Source: CAZELM01 sp964512995 | Lineage (GTDB): Bacteria; CSSED10-310 | Reading direction: 5' to 3' | Assembly (NCBI GenBank): GCA_964512995.1 | Contig: CAZELM010000026.1 | Span: 5,599 to 69,598, forward strand | Length of the DNA stretch: 64,000 nucleotides | Part shown: piece by piece, positions 47,636-56,801 of the stretch | How positions within the stretch are numbered: the first letter of the stretch is position 1 | Layout of the letters: every line of letters begins with the position of its first letter | Position numbers and translations under genes: made by a program | The notes under the pieces: model-generated | Told to the model about the DNA's origin: nothing | Database searches by the model: none | Seen by the model: only the letters and a program-made list of their open reading frames with translations

Positions 47636-48766
47636 ATGTCACTAAAAGGTGAGTTTTCTGCGATATCGCCCGTTGATCTGCTACAGCTTTTGGCTCAGAG
47701 CACCAAAAGTGGCATTCTGTATCTCACCCGAACAGAAGAAACCCGGACACTCCTGATTGCACAGGGAAATCTGGTCGGGATATTTTCTTCCAAATCAAAA
47801 TATCGTTTGGGAGCGTTGTTATTGCGGATGGGCTTTATACAAAGCCAGACACTCGCCGAGTTCAGAAAAACACAACTGCAAGATGATATTCAGATTGGCG
47901 AATTGGCGGTCAGAAAAGGATTTCTCACCGAAGATGAACTGAATAAATGCCTGAAGCTGCATGTCGATGAACTTGTGATTGATCTGATAACATGGAAAGA
48001 AGGAAGTTTCAATTTTGAGGATAAATCGATTGAAGAGAGTGATTATATTGTCGAGCCTACGGATATTCAGGATCTGTTGCTGAAGGGTGTCTATCGACTG
48101 GATGAGCTGCGTCGGATACGAGAGATTCTGCCGAATGACCAGATGATTCTTTACCAGAATCCGATCCACCTGATCCCCAGTGATGATTTTGATAAACTGG
48201 AAAAAAAGATTTGGGATTCTCTAAAAAAACCACGACCAGCTTATGAAGTGGTCGAATCGATCAATGAAATGGAATTTAATATCTATACCTCCCTGAGGAA
48301 GATGATTCAGAATAATTTCATCTTGATCGACTATGAACTGGAACAGAAACGAAAAGAGCTTCAGAAAAAATTAGATTATTATATGGATCAGGCGGAGTTG
48401 TTGTTCAATAAAAATGCGCTTCATGAAGCCTATGATTTTATTGGTCGAGCGTTGAAGCTGGATAGCAACTGTGCCAAAGCCATCAAATTGAAAGTTCAAA
48501 CAGAATCCGCCATCTTAACGGAATCAAAAAAAATAGTGACTTCCGAAAAAATGATTCCCAATATCCGCCAGTATATTAAAAACATGCCAATGGATAAACT
48601 ATATCTTACAGGCGAAGAGGGATTTCTTTTCTCCAGAATTGATGGCAAAAACGACATCAAAACATTGCGATATCTGACAGGCATATCCAAGGATAAACTG
48701 ATCATGATGCTGCATAAATTTTATCAGATCGGATTGATCGTGTTTACGAATCTGACCAAGAATTGA
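47636..48766 (+). CDS. DUF4388 (PATAN-type) protein with helical C-terminus
   Basis: The 376-residue cytoplasmic protein opens MSLKGEFSAISPVDLLQLL and continues TKSGILYLTR, the hallmark of DUF4388/PATAN domains found in two-component and motility regulators. Residues about 60-130 resemble a MshEN/GSPII_E-like segment (LGALLLRMGFI...IGELAVRKGFL). A charged coiled-coil and TPR-like part (about 240-300) and a C-terminal helical domain follow. Such proteins are often linked to social motility or protein scaffolding. No partner receiver genes are near. The ribosome-binding site is weak, and a 237-base gap precedes the gene. Confidence 0.75.
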   Translation: MSLKGEFSAISPVDLLQLLAQSTKSGILYLTRTEETRTLLIAQGNLVGIFSSKSKYRLGALLLRMGFIQSQTLAEFRKTQLQDDIQIGELAVRKGFLTEDELNKCLKLHVDELVIDLITWKEGSFNFEDKSIEESDYIVEPTDIQDLLLKGVYRLDELRRIREILPNDQMILYQNPIHLIPSDDFDKLEKKIWDSLKKPRPAYEVVESINEMEFNIYTSLRKMIQNNFILIDYELEQKRKELQKKLDYYMDQAELLFNKNALHEAYDFIGRALKLDSNCAKAIKLKVQTESAILTESKKIVTSEKMIPNIRQYIKNMPMDKLYLTGEEGFLFSRIDGKNDIKTLRYLTGISKDKLIMMLHKFYQIGLIVFTNLTKN

Positions 48767-48775
48767 TCATCGGTC

Positions 48776-50290
48776 ATGGTGCAAACCGGATCCCCGATAC
48801 TCTCAAAAACTCTGGAGAATCCGAGCATTTCCAGACTGCTGCGTCCTGTCTGTTTTATCGTCTGTTCCATAATTTTTTTAAATGGTATTCGGAGTTACTG
48901 GTTCTATACCGTCGAAGATGCTTATATTTCATTCAGATATGCTCAAAATCTTTTAGCCGGAAATGGGCTGGTATACAATCCCGGCGATTATGTGGAGGGA
49001 TATACCAATTTTTTATGGATTATCATTATCAGCCTCTTTCATCTCGTATTCCCCTTGCCGTTTATCGCAAAAGTCATCGGAGCATGTTTGGGTCTCCTTA
49101 CGATCGGATTATTGGTTTTTCTCGGCTGGCAAAACAACAGTTACACCTATGAAGGCATTTTTGCAGCCGCATTAACCGCTTGTATACCCGGATTTCAGAT
49201 GTGGTCAGTAGCCGGCCTGGAAACTCCAATGTTCATTTTTTTTCTGGTTGCCGCTATCTACGCCAGTACCACCAGCGTCTCTTATCATGCGTTTTTGTCT
49301 GGGATTTGTTTCGGATGCGCTTCCATTACACGCCCGGAAGGAGTTTTATTTTTTCTCCTGTATCTGATCCCGATCGCCACCAGAATACATCGTTTTCATT
49401 GTCTTCAATACATGATTGGCTTCGCCGTGATCTTCTGTCCACATCTTCTGTTCCGTTATCTGTACTATCAATGCTGGATACCCAATACATTTTGGGTGAA
49501 AGGTAAACGATTTCAGGAGGGTGGTTGGGCATATATGACCCGTTATGCGGCAATGACCGGTTTTGCCGTTTTTCCATTCAGTATAATCGGCCTGTTCCTG
49601 AAATCCAGCCGATCGATTTTCTTGTCGCTGTGGCTTCCGTCCGTCGCGTATTTGATTTATGTCTATCAGGTAGGAGGGGATTGGATGCCGATGGGCCGGT
49701 TCCTGGTTCCGGTGATCCCTGTCATCAGTCTGTCTGTTTTTTATGCACTCAGGCGTTCCGGACATCGACTCGCTTTTCATATTGCTGCGATCGTGCTATT
49801 GGCAAATATCACCATCTCATCGTCATCCACGTTTTTTGATATGATCCGGTGGCGTCGCAGTCATTATGTCGATATTCTGAAATGGGAGCAGTCCCATCTG
49901 GATGATTGGGAGCGGATTGGTAAATGGCTGGGAGAAAATGCGGTTCAGGGTGAGTGGATGGCTACGGGTCTGGGCGGTGTGATTCCATATTATGCAGGAT
50001 TACGGAATATTGACAGGAGTGGTCTGAATGACAAGGAGATTGCACAGATTATCTGGAAGGCCACCAGTCTTGAGGGGGAGATTGATCAGGTGGGACGTGT
50101 GGTCCTTGATCGAAACCCCAAATATATACTCGATGATAAAAAATCGTTTGATCTTCTGCATTCCAATCCAACGATATTGAATCCGGAATCAGAGGTGATT
50201 TCGGCATTTTCCGATCAGTATCGTGTGCGTGAAGTGAAAATCGATGATCGATACTTCACATATTTTGAACGGCGGGATTTGGCGAAATGA
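48776..50290 (+). CDS. Multi-spanning GT-C glycosyltransferase-like membrane protein
   Basis: This 504-residue integral membrane protein has about 9-10 hydrophobic helices in the first 370 residues and a soluble C-terminus of about 130. The first loop has VEDAYISFRYAQNLLAGNG and VYNPGDYVEGYTNFLWI, the acidic first-loop pattern of GT-C lipid-linked sugar transferases (ArnT/arabinofuranosyltransferase-like). Further marks are SVAGLETPMF, ITRPEG and VGGDWMPMGRFLVP. It would use a polyprenyl-phosphate sugar outside the cytoplasmic membrane. The sulfatase-fold gene follows 7 bases later, so the two are probably one surface-glycan unit. Confidence 0.8.
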   Translation: MVQTGSPILSKTLENPSISRLLRPVCFIVCSIIFLNGIRSYWFYTVEDAYISFRYAQNLLAGNGLVYNPGDYVEGYTNFLWIIIISLFHLVFPLPFIAKVIGACLGLLTIGLLVFLGWQNNSYTYEGIFAAALTACIPGFQMWSVAGLETPMFIFFLVAAIYASTTSVSYHAFLSGICFGCASITRPEGVLFFLLYLIPIATRIHRFHCLQYMIGFAVIFCPHLLFRYLYYQCWIPNTFWVKGKRFQEGGWAYMTRYAAMTGFAVFPFSIIGLFLKSSRSIFLSLWLPSVAYLIYVYQVGGDWMPMGRFLVPVIPVISLSVFYALRRSGHRLAFHIAAIVLLANITISSSSTFFDMIRWRRSHYVDILKWEQSHLDDWERIGKWLGENAVQGEWMATGLGGVIPYYAGLRNIDRSGLNDKEIAQIIWKATSLEGEIDQVGRVVLDRNPKYILDDKKSFDLLHSNPTILNPESEVISAFSDQYRVREVKIDDRYFTYFERRDLAK

Positions 50291-50297
50291 GACGGGC

Positions 50298-51758
50298 ATG
50301 AGTTATCGACGACTGGTGATATGGTTTATTTTTTTATTGATGTTGTTGTTACCGATCCATCTGTTTTACCGGTTTATGATGCAGTTCGAATATCACCTGG
50401 GCATCAACCACCCCAATATATTGTTGATAACGATTGATACGTGCCGCTCTGATGCGCTCGGGCTCTACGGAAACAATCATACGAATACTCCCGTTTTAGA
50501 TATGATGGGGAGGTTCGGAGTGGTATTTCACACAGCGTATGCGCCGGTTCCGACAACCGGACCATCACATGCAACTCTGTTGACAGGTTTGGATCCGGGC
50601 AGGCATGGAGTCATTCGGAATGGCATTCCATTGGATGGGCAGTTTAATACCCTGGCAACGATTTTACAGGATATGGGGTATCAGACAGCAGGTTTCGTCA
50701 GTGGATATTCACTGACTCATCGGATGTCCGGATTGGGCCGAGGATTTCAGGTTTATGACGACTCATGGTCAGAATCGCAACTCGAACGGAAAGGTGATCA
50801 GACAGTAGATGCATTATTTTCATGGATGGCCAATATCTCCCGGGATCCTTTCTTTATCTGGGTGCATTTTTTTGATCCCCATAGCCCGTATCACCCTCCG
50901 GAATATTATCCCAGGACGCACCTGGAGGATGATCATTCACAGGCGATGGAATCCAGGTGGACTGATGAACAGGAAAAGAAATATGATCAGATTGTCAATA
51001 ATGCATTGAAAGAGAAGGATTTTCGCGTTCTGGTCAAAGATCCCACGACAATTGAGTCCGATGAGATGACAACACGGGCATATCGGATGCTTTACGATGC
51101 CGAAGTCAGTTATGTGGATCACTGTATCGGCCGGATTTTCAATCGATTGATGTCTCAGGACCTGTTCTCCCGTACTTTATTGTGTGTGACGTCGGATCAT
51201 GGGGAGGGATTCGAGCATGATTATTATTTTGGTCATGGTGATCGTCTTTGGGAGTCTGCGACACGGGTTCCATGGATCATCAAGTATCCCTTCAACAAGC
51301 ATAGGACCCGGATCTGTGATCAGGTTGCGTTGCATCAGGATCTGTTTCCAACGGTCACAGCATTGACGAAATGCCCGTTCCGGCTCACAAAAACACCGGG
51401 AGAGAATCTGGATTTCATCATTGCCAATCATCTGCCGAGACGAGACCCATTCTGGAACACCGCCGCTCCGCCACTGCCGCGGAAAGATTTAAATCATGGA
51501 TTGTTGATCGCACAATATGATCCAAGGTTCAAAGTGATAAAAAACGGTGTCACCGGAAAATCCATGATGTTCGATCTTCGTGAAGATCCGGAAGAGACTG
51601 TCGATTGCAGCGTCATGTATCCGAAAATATTCCAGAGTCTTTTAAGCATGCTGGGTGCATATGAAAAAACGGCTCAATATCCATTATCTATTGATTTTAT
51701 GGAATCAGAAAAAAAAGAACAGGAGAAATTGAAAGCGCTGGGATATATCAAGGAATAG
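50298..51758 (+). CDS. Membrane-anchored sulfatase-fold hydrolase/transferase
   Basis: The 486-residue protein starts at the ATG at 50298 (an earlier in-frame start would overlap the previous gene). One N-terminal membrane helix (about residues 7-27) is followed by the sulfatase fold: ILLITIDTCRSDALGLYG (metal Asp), TTGPSHATLLTGLDPGRHG, HFFDPHSPYHPP, and TSDHGEGF (metal Asp and His) near 310. The sulfatase CxPxR site, needed for formylglycine, reads TGPSH. The nucleophile is therefore Thr or Ser, as in phosphoethanolamine/phosphoglycerol transferases and phosphatases. The C-terminus is LKALGYIKE. It may modify the product of the preceding GT-C protein. Confidence 0.8.
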   Translation: MSYRRLVIWFIFLLMLLLPIHLFYRFMMQFEYHLGINHPNILLITIDTCRSDALGLYGNNHTNTPVLDMMGRFGVVFHTAYAPVPTTGPSHATLLTGLDPGRHGVIRNGIPLDGQFNTLATILQDMGYQTAGFVSGYSLTHRMSGLGRGFQVYDDSWSESQLERKGDQTVDALFSWMANISRDPFFIWVHFFDPHSPYHPPEYYPRTHLEDDHSQAMESRWTDEQEKKYDQIVNNALKEKDFRVLVKDPTTIESDEMTTRAYRMLYDAEVSYVDHCIGRIFNRLMSQDLFSRTLLCVTSDHGEGFEHDYYFGHGDRLWESATRVPWIIKYPFNKHRTRICDQVALHQDLFPTVTALTKCPFRLTKTPGENLDFIIANHLPRRDPFWNTAAPPLPRKDLNHGLLIAQYDPRFKVIKNGVTGKSMMFDLREDPEETVDCSVMYPKIFQSLLSMLGAYEKTAQYPLSIDFMESEKKEQEKLKALGYIKE

Positions 51759-51872
51759 AGATGCTTTTTCGGATTCCCACAGTACGGATTTTCGGATTAC
51801 TATGATCTTCAGCCACGCATTCCTGATTGTACCTGTCGATGAGTGAATTTAGAAAAACATGAATGAAGCATA

Positions 51873-51902
51873 TTGACATCAGGAGAATGACTTTGATTTA
51901 CA
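51873..51902 (+). promoter_or_regulatory. Candidate promoter before the dehydrogenase-ackA pair
   Basis: TTGACA (51873-51878) has an 18-base spacer to TTTACA (51897-51902). The -35 box is perfect and the -10 is weak. Confidence 0.35.
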
Positions 51903-51936
51903 TAAGAACTGCTATTGCCAGCGGGAGGGTAATTTT

Positions 51937-52989
51937 ATGATGGAATTAAACAGGATATTGCCAGAAACACTGACCAATCGAATTGGTTTGATTGCACAGA
52001 AAATGGGAATTACCCATGAGGCTGTGTTGGATAAATTGACTGCAATACCACAGGAAGTACTCATTGAACTCATCAGCGAACCCAAACGGGAAAAAGGGGA
52101 CAGTCCTGCTGCGATCGATCTGAAAAAAGGAGCGATCATTGGCTGCAATGCGATATCCCGGGGGATTGCCAAGCTGTTATCTTCGAGAGGAATTGCCGTG
52201 ACGATCATCGGTAAAACACCGGAAGAACTCCAGGAAACAATGACCTTGATTCAACAAAACCTGGACTGGATGATTCAGAAATGGGAGTTGACTGAAACTG
52301 AGAAGAAACTCATGCTGCAGTATATTCAGCCTTCGATCCATTTCGAGTCATTAAAAAATGTGGACATTGTGTTTGACACGTTTCGGGGTGACATGAGCGT
52401 TCATCAGCAGATTTATCGGGAGATGGATCGGTATCTGCCCGAGTGGATTATCGTTGCGGTTGATGATGACACAGGATGTCTTTCACGATTGGCGGAGCAT
52501 ATCAGGAATCCCTCCCGGTTGATCGGATTTCATGTGACCTATCCGGCTTCGAGACGAAAAGTTGTCGAGGTCACACGGGGGAAGAAAACATCGGACCATA
52601 CTTATCAAAAAATCTGTGGAGTAGCGCAGTTTCTCAATAAAGAAGTCGTTGATATAGTTGAGGGAGCAAGTTCTGTCTCTACCCGGTTGCTCCTGACATT
52701 CATTCACGAAGCCATTCGCCTGTGGTCGGAAGGGGTGGCTTCGCCACTCGATATTGACCGAACGATGAGGCTGGCATTGAAAATACCCATGGGACCCTTG
52801 GAATATGCGGATACGATTGGATTGGATGTGGTTTTGAATATGATGGAAGATCTCTGGCAGTCTTATGATATGCCGCAGTTTCGGCCACCGGCGCGGCTTC
52901 GAAATCTGGTGCGGAAAGGTCTGCTGGGCAAGAAAACAGGAGTCGGTATCCATTCGTATGAATCAACACAGATCGGAGAGGCATCATGA
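51937..52989 (+). CDS. 3-hydroxyacyl-CoA dehydrogenase homologue, degenerate cofactor site
   Basis: The 350-residue protein has an N-terminal extension of about 65 residues, a Rossmann domain and the C-terminal helical domain of 3-hydroxyacyl-CoA dehydrogenases. The C-terminal wording is clear: KIPMGPLEYADTIGLDV and RNLVRKGLLGKKTGVGIHSY. The catalytic His in IGFHVTYP and the Glu in KVVEVTRG are kept. The NAD loop, usually GxGxxG, reads IIGCNAISRGIA, and the Asn of the usual NRLL reads TRLL. Dehydrogenase activity is therefore uncertain. GGGAGGG precedes the ATG, and the stop overlaps the ackA start. Confidence 0.78.
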   Translation: MMELNRILPETLTNRIGLIAQKMGITHEAVLDKLTAIPQEVLIELISEPKREKGDSPAAIDLKKGAIIGCNAISRGIAKLLSSRGIAVTIIGKTPEELQETMTLIQQNLDWMIQKWELTETEKKLMLQYIQPSIHFESLKNVDIVFDTFRGDMSVHQQIYREMDRYLPEWIIVAVDDDTGCLSRLAEHIRNPSRLIGFHVTYPASRRKVVEVTRGKKTSDHTYQKICGVAQFLNKEVVDIVEGASSVSTRLLLTFIHEAIRLWSEGVASPLDIDRTMRLALKIPMGPLEYADTIGLDVVLNMMEDLWQSYDMPQFRPPARLRNLVRKGLLGKKTGVGIHSYESTQIGEAS

Positions 52990-54203
52990 TCGTATTAGTC
53001 ATTAACAGCGGAAGCTCATCCGTAAAGTTTCAAGTCTTTGATATGACGGATGAAAAAGTATTTTGTAAAGGGATTGTTGAAAAAGTCGGAACCAGCTTTG
53101 CGAAATTCAAACTAAAACCCGGGAATCAGTCTGAATATACAGAAACAGCAGAAATTCTGGATCATAAATCCGCTATTTCAAGAATTTTGTCTGCTCTGGT
53201 CGAGCCTCGTTTCGAAATTCTGAAAAGCATCGCAGAAATAAAAGTGGTGGGTCATCGCGTTGTCCATGGTGGTGAGTTTTTTTCCGGTTCCCGTTTGCTG
53301 ACTCCAGATGTGATGAACGCTCTGGAAGTGTGCTGCGAACTGGCACCCTTGCATAATCCACCCAATATTCGTGGAATCAGGGCATTTCAGGAACTGCTGC
53401 CGGATGTGCCCCAGGTGGTGGTGTTTGATACCGCATTTCACCAGACAATGCCGCCGACATCCTTTTTATACGGATTACCCTATGTGCTCTATGAACGGCA
53501 TAAGATTCGACGGTATGGATTTCATGGAACGTCTCATAAATATGCTGCCAATGAGGCTGCAAAATTTATCGGACAGCCGATTGAGCAGTTAAAGATCGTC
53601 ACCTGTCATCTCGGAAATGGAGCTTCGATCACTGCGGTTGATGGCGGCGTCTCCATCGACACATCCATGGGATTCACTCCATTGGAAGGTCTTGTGATGG
53701 GAACTCGTTGTGGCGATCTTGACCCTGCTATTATCCCGTTTCTGATAGAGAAGGATGGTCTCTCCATCGAAGGGATCAATAATCTGATGAACAAACATTC
53801 GGGTGTTTATGGTGTCGCTGGATTGGGAACATTTGATATGCGCGACCTAGAAGAGGAAGCCGAAAGAAGCAATCCACGGGCGATTCTGGCCAGACAGTTA
53901 TATGCTTATCGAGTGAAAAAATATATCGGGGCTTACATCGCCGCTTTGGGTGGCATCGATATCATTGTATTTACTGGTGGAGTTGGTGAAAATGACTGGG
54001 ATATCAGAGAAAAAGCACTCGTCGGGCTGGAATTTCTGGGTGTTCATCTCGATGTGGAAATCAATCGACAGCGGGATAAGGCCACTGTCCGCAGAATTTC
54101 AGATGGCTCACTGCCTGTGCTCGTTGTCAAAGCTGATGAGGAATTAGTTATTGCCAGGGAAGCCAGAATGATATTGACCGAAATGGGCGGGATGGTTTCA
54201 TAG
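52986..54203 (+). CDS. ackA: Acetate kinase
   Basis: This 405-residue ASKHA-fold kinase makes ATP from acetyl phosphate and ADP. Visible are VINSGSSSVKFQVF, GHRVVHGG, FDTAFHQTMP, YGFHGTSHKYAA, HLGNGASITAVDGG, DTSMGFTPLEGLVMGTRCGDLDP and FTGGVGEN, all acetate kinase motifs. GTRCGDLDP separates it from butyrate kinase. The start overlaps the dehydrogenase stop (ATGATCG), so the two are coupled. No phosphotransacetylase gene is in the window. Confidence 0.96.
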   Translation: MIVLVINSGSSSVKFQVFDMTDEKVFCKGIVEKVGTSFAKFKLKPGNQSEYTETAEILDHKSAISRILSALVEPRFEILKSIAEIKVVGHRVVHGGEFFSGSRLLTPDVMNALEVCCELAPLHNPPNIRGIRAFQELLPDVPQVVVFDTAFHQTMPPTSFLYGLPYVLYERHKIRRYGFHGTSHKYAANEAAKFIGQPIEQLKIVTCHLGNGASITAVDGGVSIDTSMGFTPLEGLVMGTRCGDLDPAIIPFLIEKDGLSIEGINNLMNKHSGVYGVAGLGTFDMRDLEEEAERSNPRAILARQLYAYRVKKYIGAYIAALGGIDIIVFTGGVGENDWDIREKALVGLEFLGVHLDVEINRQRDKATVRRISDGSLPVLVVKADEELVIAREARMILTEMGGMVS

Positions 54204-54280
54204 AATATTTTTTAAAATGAATGAATCAGTAGACACCCTCTGCAGATTTCTGAAAAATAGAGCTTACTTTGCGGAAGATT

Positions 54281-55075
54281 CTAATTTTTGCTGCTGGGAT
54301 CAGGAGATGCCTGGGTTGTCTTTAAAAGAGATTTTTCCACTTTCACCAGACGAGTTCTTGCTTTGGATTCCCACTCTGAAATCCCGCCCAAAGCAAGTAT
54401 TTGCTGATACGTTTTCTGGCTTTCTTCATATTTATGCTGGTGTTCCAGGCAGCGCCCGATCATATAGAGCGTGGTGACTTTCAATCCCGGATCCTGGCAG
54501 GAATCGAGAATGGGATTGAAGCGGTTGAGTGCAGCATGATAGGCTCGCCGCCGATAATATACCATACCAACCTCGTATTCATGGGTCAGCAGATGGGTCT
54601 CCAATTGGCGTTTATACTGCCTGGCATTCTGGATTTCCGGGTGATCCGGATATAGGGAGACGAATGTGTTGAAAGCCAGTAATGACTCCTTCGCCATGGT
54701 CGTGTCTCGTTCCGGATTCAGTTTGCTTTTGAATTTACTGATAGCCAGGTTATATTGCGCTTCCGGAGCTAATTTATGCGCGGGATGAAAATCGAGAAAC
54801 AACTCGAAATCAATAGCCGCTTCTTCATACTTTTTTCGAGCCAGTAATGTCTGCGCAAGTTTAAACTGACTCATGGTGGCATATTCGCTCGTCGGATAGT
54901 TATTTCGGAGATACTCAAATTGATCACCAGCAGCATTGAAATCTTCCTTTTCAAGATAATAATTCCCGAGTTCATACCGGTCCGCCGGAGAAAGCAAGAT
55001 GATTTGATGGGTACATCCTGTAAAAATAACAGCTATGAGTGTAACTGCGAAAACGATCCGGGTTTTCTGTTCCAT
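54281..55075 (-). CDS. BamD-like outer-membrane assembly lipoprotein
   Basis: This is a 264-residue lipoprotein from the ATG at 55075 (lipobox IFTGC, Cys21; an upstream TTG is less likely). The rest is TPR repeats: YELGNYYLEKEDFNAAGDQFEYLRNNYP, SQFKLAQTLLARKKYEEAAIDFELFLDFHP, and later a YLIGRCLEHQHKYEES-type unit. Residues after the first 30 follow the BamD/ComL layout, and the length is usual. BamD works with BamA to insert beta-barrel proteins. A general TPR lipoprotein is the alternative. It is convergent with ackA. Confidence 0.78.
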   Translation of the reverse strand: MEQKTRIVFAVTLIAVIFTGCTHQIILLSPADRYELGNYYLEKEDFNAAGDQFEYLRNNYPTSEYATMSQFKLAQTLLARKKYEEAAIDFELFLDFHPAHKLAPEAQYNLAISKFKSKLNPERDTTMAKESLLAFNTFVSLYPDHPEIQNARQYKRQLETHLLTHEYEVGMVYYRRRAYHAALNRFNPILDSCQDPGLKVTTLYMIGRCLEHQHKYEESQKTYQQILALGGISEWESKARTRLVKVEKSLLKTTQASPDPSSKN

Positions 55076-55161
55076 TGTCAAATAACTCCAAAAGATAAAT
55101 AAGGAAGCATCACGCTCATTCGATTACGGATTGCCCAATCTGTATTGAAATTGAGCTGATA

Positions 55162-56550
55162 TCATGATTCGTCCAAGGGATGTCGATATGAAATGCTGGA
55201 AAAGGTAACAATATTGCCGCGACCTGTATCTTTCGCATGATACATGGCTGAATCTGCACAGTGGATAATCGTTTCCAGTGTCTGTCCATCTTCCGGAAAC
55301 ACGGAGATTCCGATGCTGGCTGACAAGGCAAGGCCCGGCAGGATCTGCTGCATCTCTATTTCCGTGATGATACGCTCCGAAACCTTCATCACCGAGTCAA
55401 GATCAGAGGGAATGATAATCATAAACTCATCACCTCCGAATCGGCAAATCCGGCCTGACGTCCCCACGATGTTCTGCATGATACCTGCGACATGCTGAAG
55501 TGCTTTATTACCTATGAGATGCCCATACCGGCTGTTCACACTTTTAAATCCATCCAAATCCAGAAAAAGCAGACAGAATTGGGTTTCCCTCGCAATGAAT
55601 GTCTCCAAAAACGTTTTTGTCGAAGCGAAATTATACACCTGAGTCAGATCATCGATCTGGGCCAGATGCTCCGTTCGGTTATACAACTCTGCGTTGTGAA
55701 TGGCAACTGATGCAAAATTCGTCAGTAACGCGATTCGTCGATGGTCTATCTCCGTAAATTGACTGTGTCCGGAACGATTTCCTATCTCCAATACACCCAA
55801 CAGCCTGTTTTGAGAGATCAGCGGTGCCATCATATAGGTCATCACCGTCCTGCCAATCCGTTTGATTTCATCATTGATAAAGGGGTATGTATGAAACGGC
55901 TGCCGGTCATAAATCGGTTCCTGAGAGGTCTTGAGTTGCTGATATGTTTTATCTGTCAGGCATCGATAGATCGGAATATGGCCGCTGATCGGATTGTTAT
56001 CATAGACACCAGCCAGGTGAGCGTTGGTCGTTTCCGGCTCCAATACAATCAGAGAATAAAATTCCGCAGGTATCAATTCCGTAGCTTTTTTTACGATCAG
56101 GCTATATAGCTCATGTTGAGATAGTGTGCGGGTAAAATCGATACCTAGCGAGATCTGGCGGTCCAACTCAGCCTTTTGCTGCGAATACTCGTTGTTACGA
56201 ATATGGTATTTTGATGCGATGGCGTGGTGTCGAATCGTTTTTGACAAGTAATGAATAAACAAATGCGGCAACACCGTTGGAGGAAGGTGGAGATCGATCG
56301 ATATCGTCATTCCATTCTGGATCGGTACAGTTGTTTCAATACCGATGAGCGGTATGGATTGGCTCAGATGGCTCAATTTCTGGTATGCTTCCTGAGAAAT
56401 ATCATTCTGGGATTGGTAGGGAAGGATCACGGCGGAAGCATCGCTGGATAATTCAAAATTAAAAACCGGCTTATATTGATTCTGCTGCAGAATCTCCACG
56501 ATTGAGTGTCCGGCGATAGCCATCTCCCGGTCGTACACGAGAATCTTCAT
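55162..56550 (-). CDS. GAF-GGDEF diguanylate cyclase
   Basis: The 462-residue cytoplasmic signalling protein has a receiver-like N-terminus (about 1-125: MKILVYDREMAIAG...) whose phosphoacceptor region is not clear. A GAF domain (about 135-295) includes FASVAIHNAELYNRTE at its end. The GGDEF domain (about 300-450) has DDLTQVYN, FLDLDGFKSVN and the intact active site RFGGDEF. ADSAMYHAKDTGRGN closes it. It should make cyclic di-GMP. The usual inhibitory RxxD five residues before the active site is not seen. It is divergent from the phosphofructokinase gene. Confidence 0.92.
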   Translation of the reverse strand: MKILVYDREMAIAGHSIVEILQQNQYKPVFNFELSSDASAVILPYQSQNDISQEAYQKLSHLSQSIPLIGIETTVPIQNGMTISIDLHLPPTVLPHLFIHYLSKTIRHHAIASKYHIRNNEYSQQKAELDRQISLGIDFTRTLSQHELYSLIVKKATELIPAEFYSLIVLEPETTNAHLAGVYDNNPISGHIPIYRCLTDKTYQQLKTSQEPIYDRQPFHTYPFINDEIKRIGRTVMTYMMAPLISQNRLLGVLEIGNRSGHSQFTEIDHRRIALLTNFASVAIHNAELYNRTEHLAQIDDLTQVYNFASTKTFLETFIARETQFCLLFLDLDGFKSVNSRYGHLIGNKALQHVAGIMQNIVGTSGRICRFGGDEFMIIIPSDLDSVMKVSERIITEIEMQQILPGLALSASIGISVFPEDGQTLETIIHCADSAMYHAKDTGRGNIVTFSSISYRHPLDES

Positions 56551-56801
56551 GATCGATATAAACTCCTTTGCTCATGGATATTCTATCGAACCCGACTCTT
56601 GAAAGAAAGTCTAATGAAGCAAATTTCGTTCTCGGGTTTTCAAATGAGCCATTAATCCAATATAATCCCTGTCAGTTCGAGACGTTCTGGATCATGGTTC
56701 AATCCCGGACTTGGGTTCTCATCGATGAAGATGGAATGCGCCGAATGGCATGAACTATGAGTTGCATCTTTGATTTCTGAAATGGGTGGAGGAGATACCA
56801 C

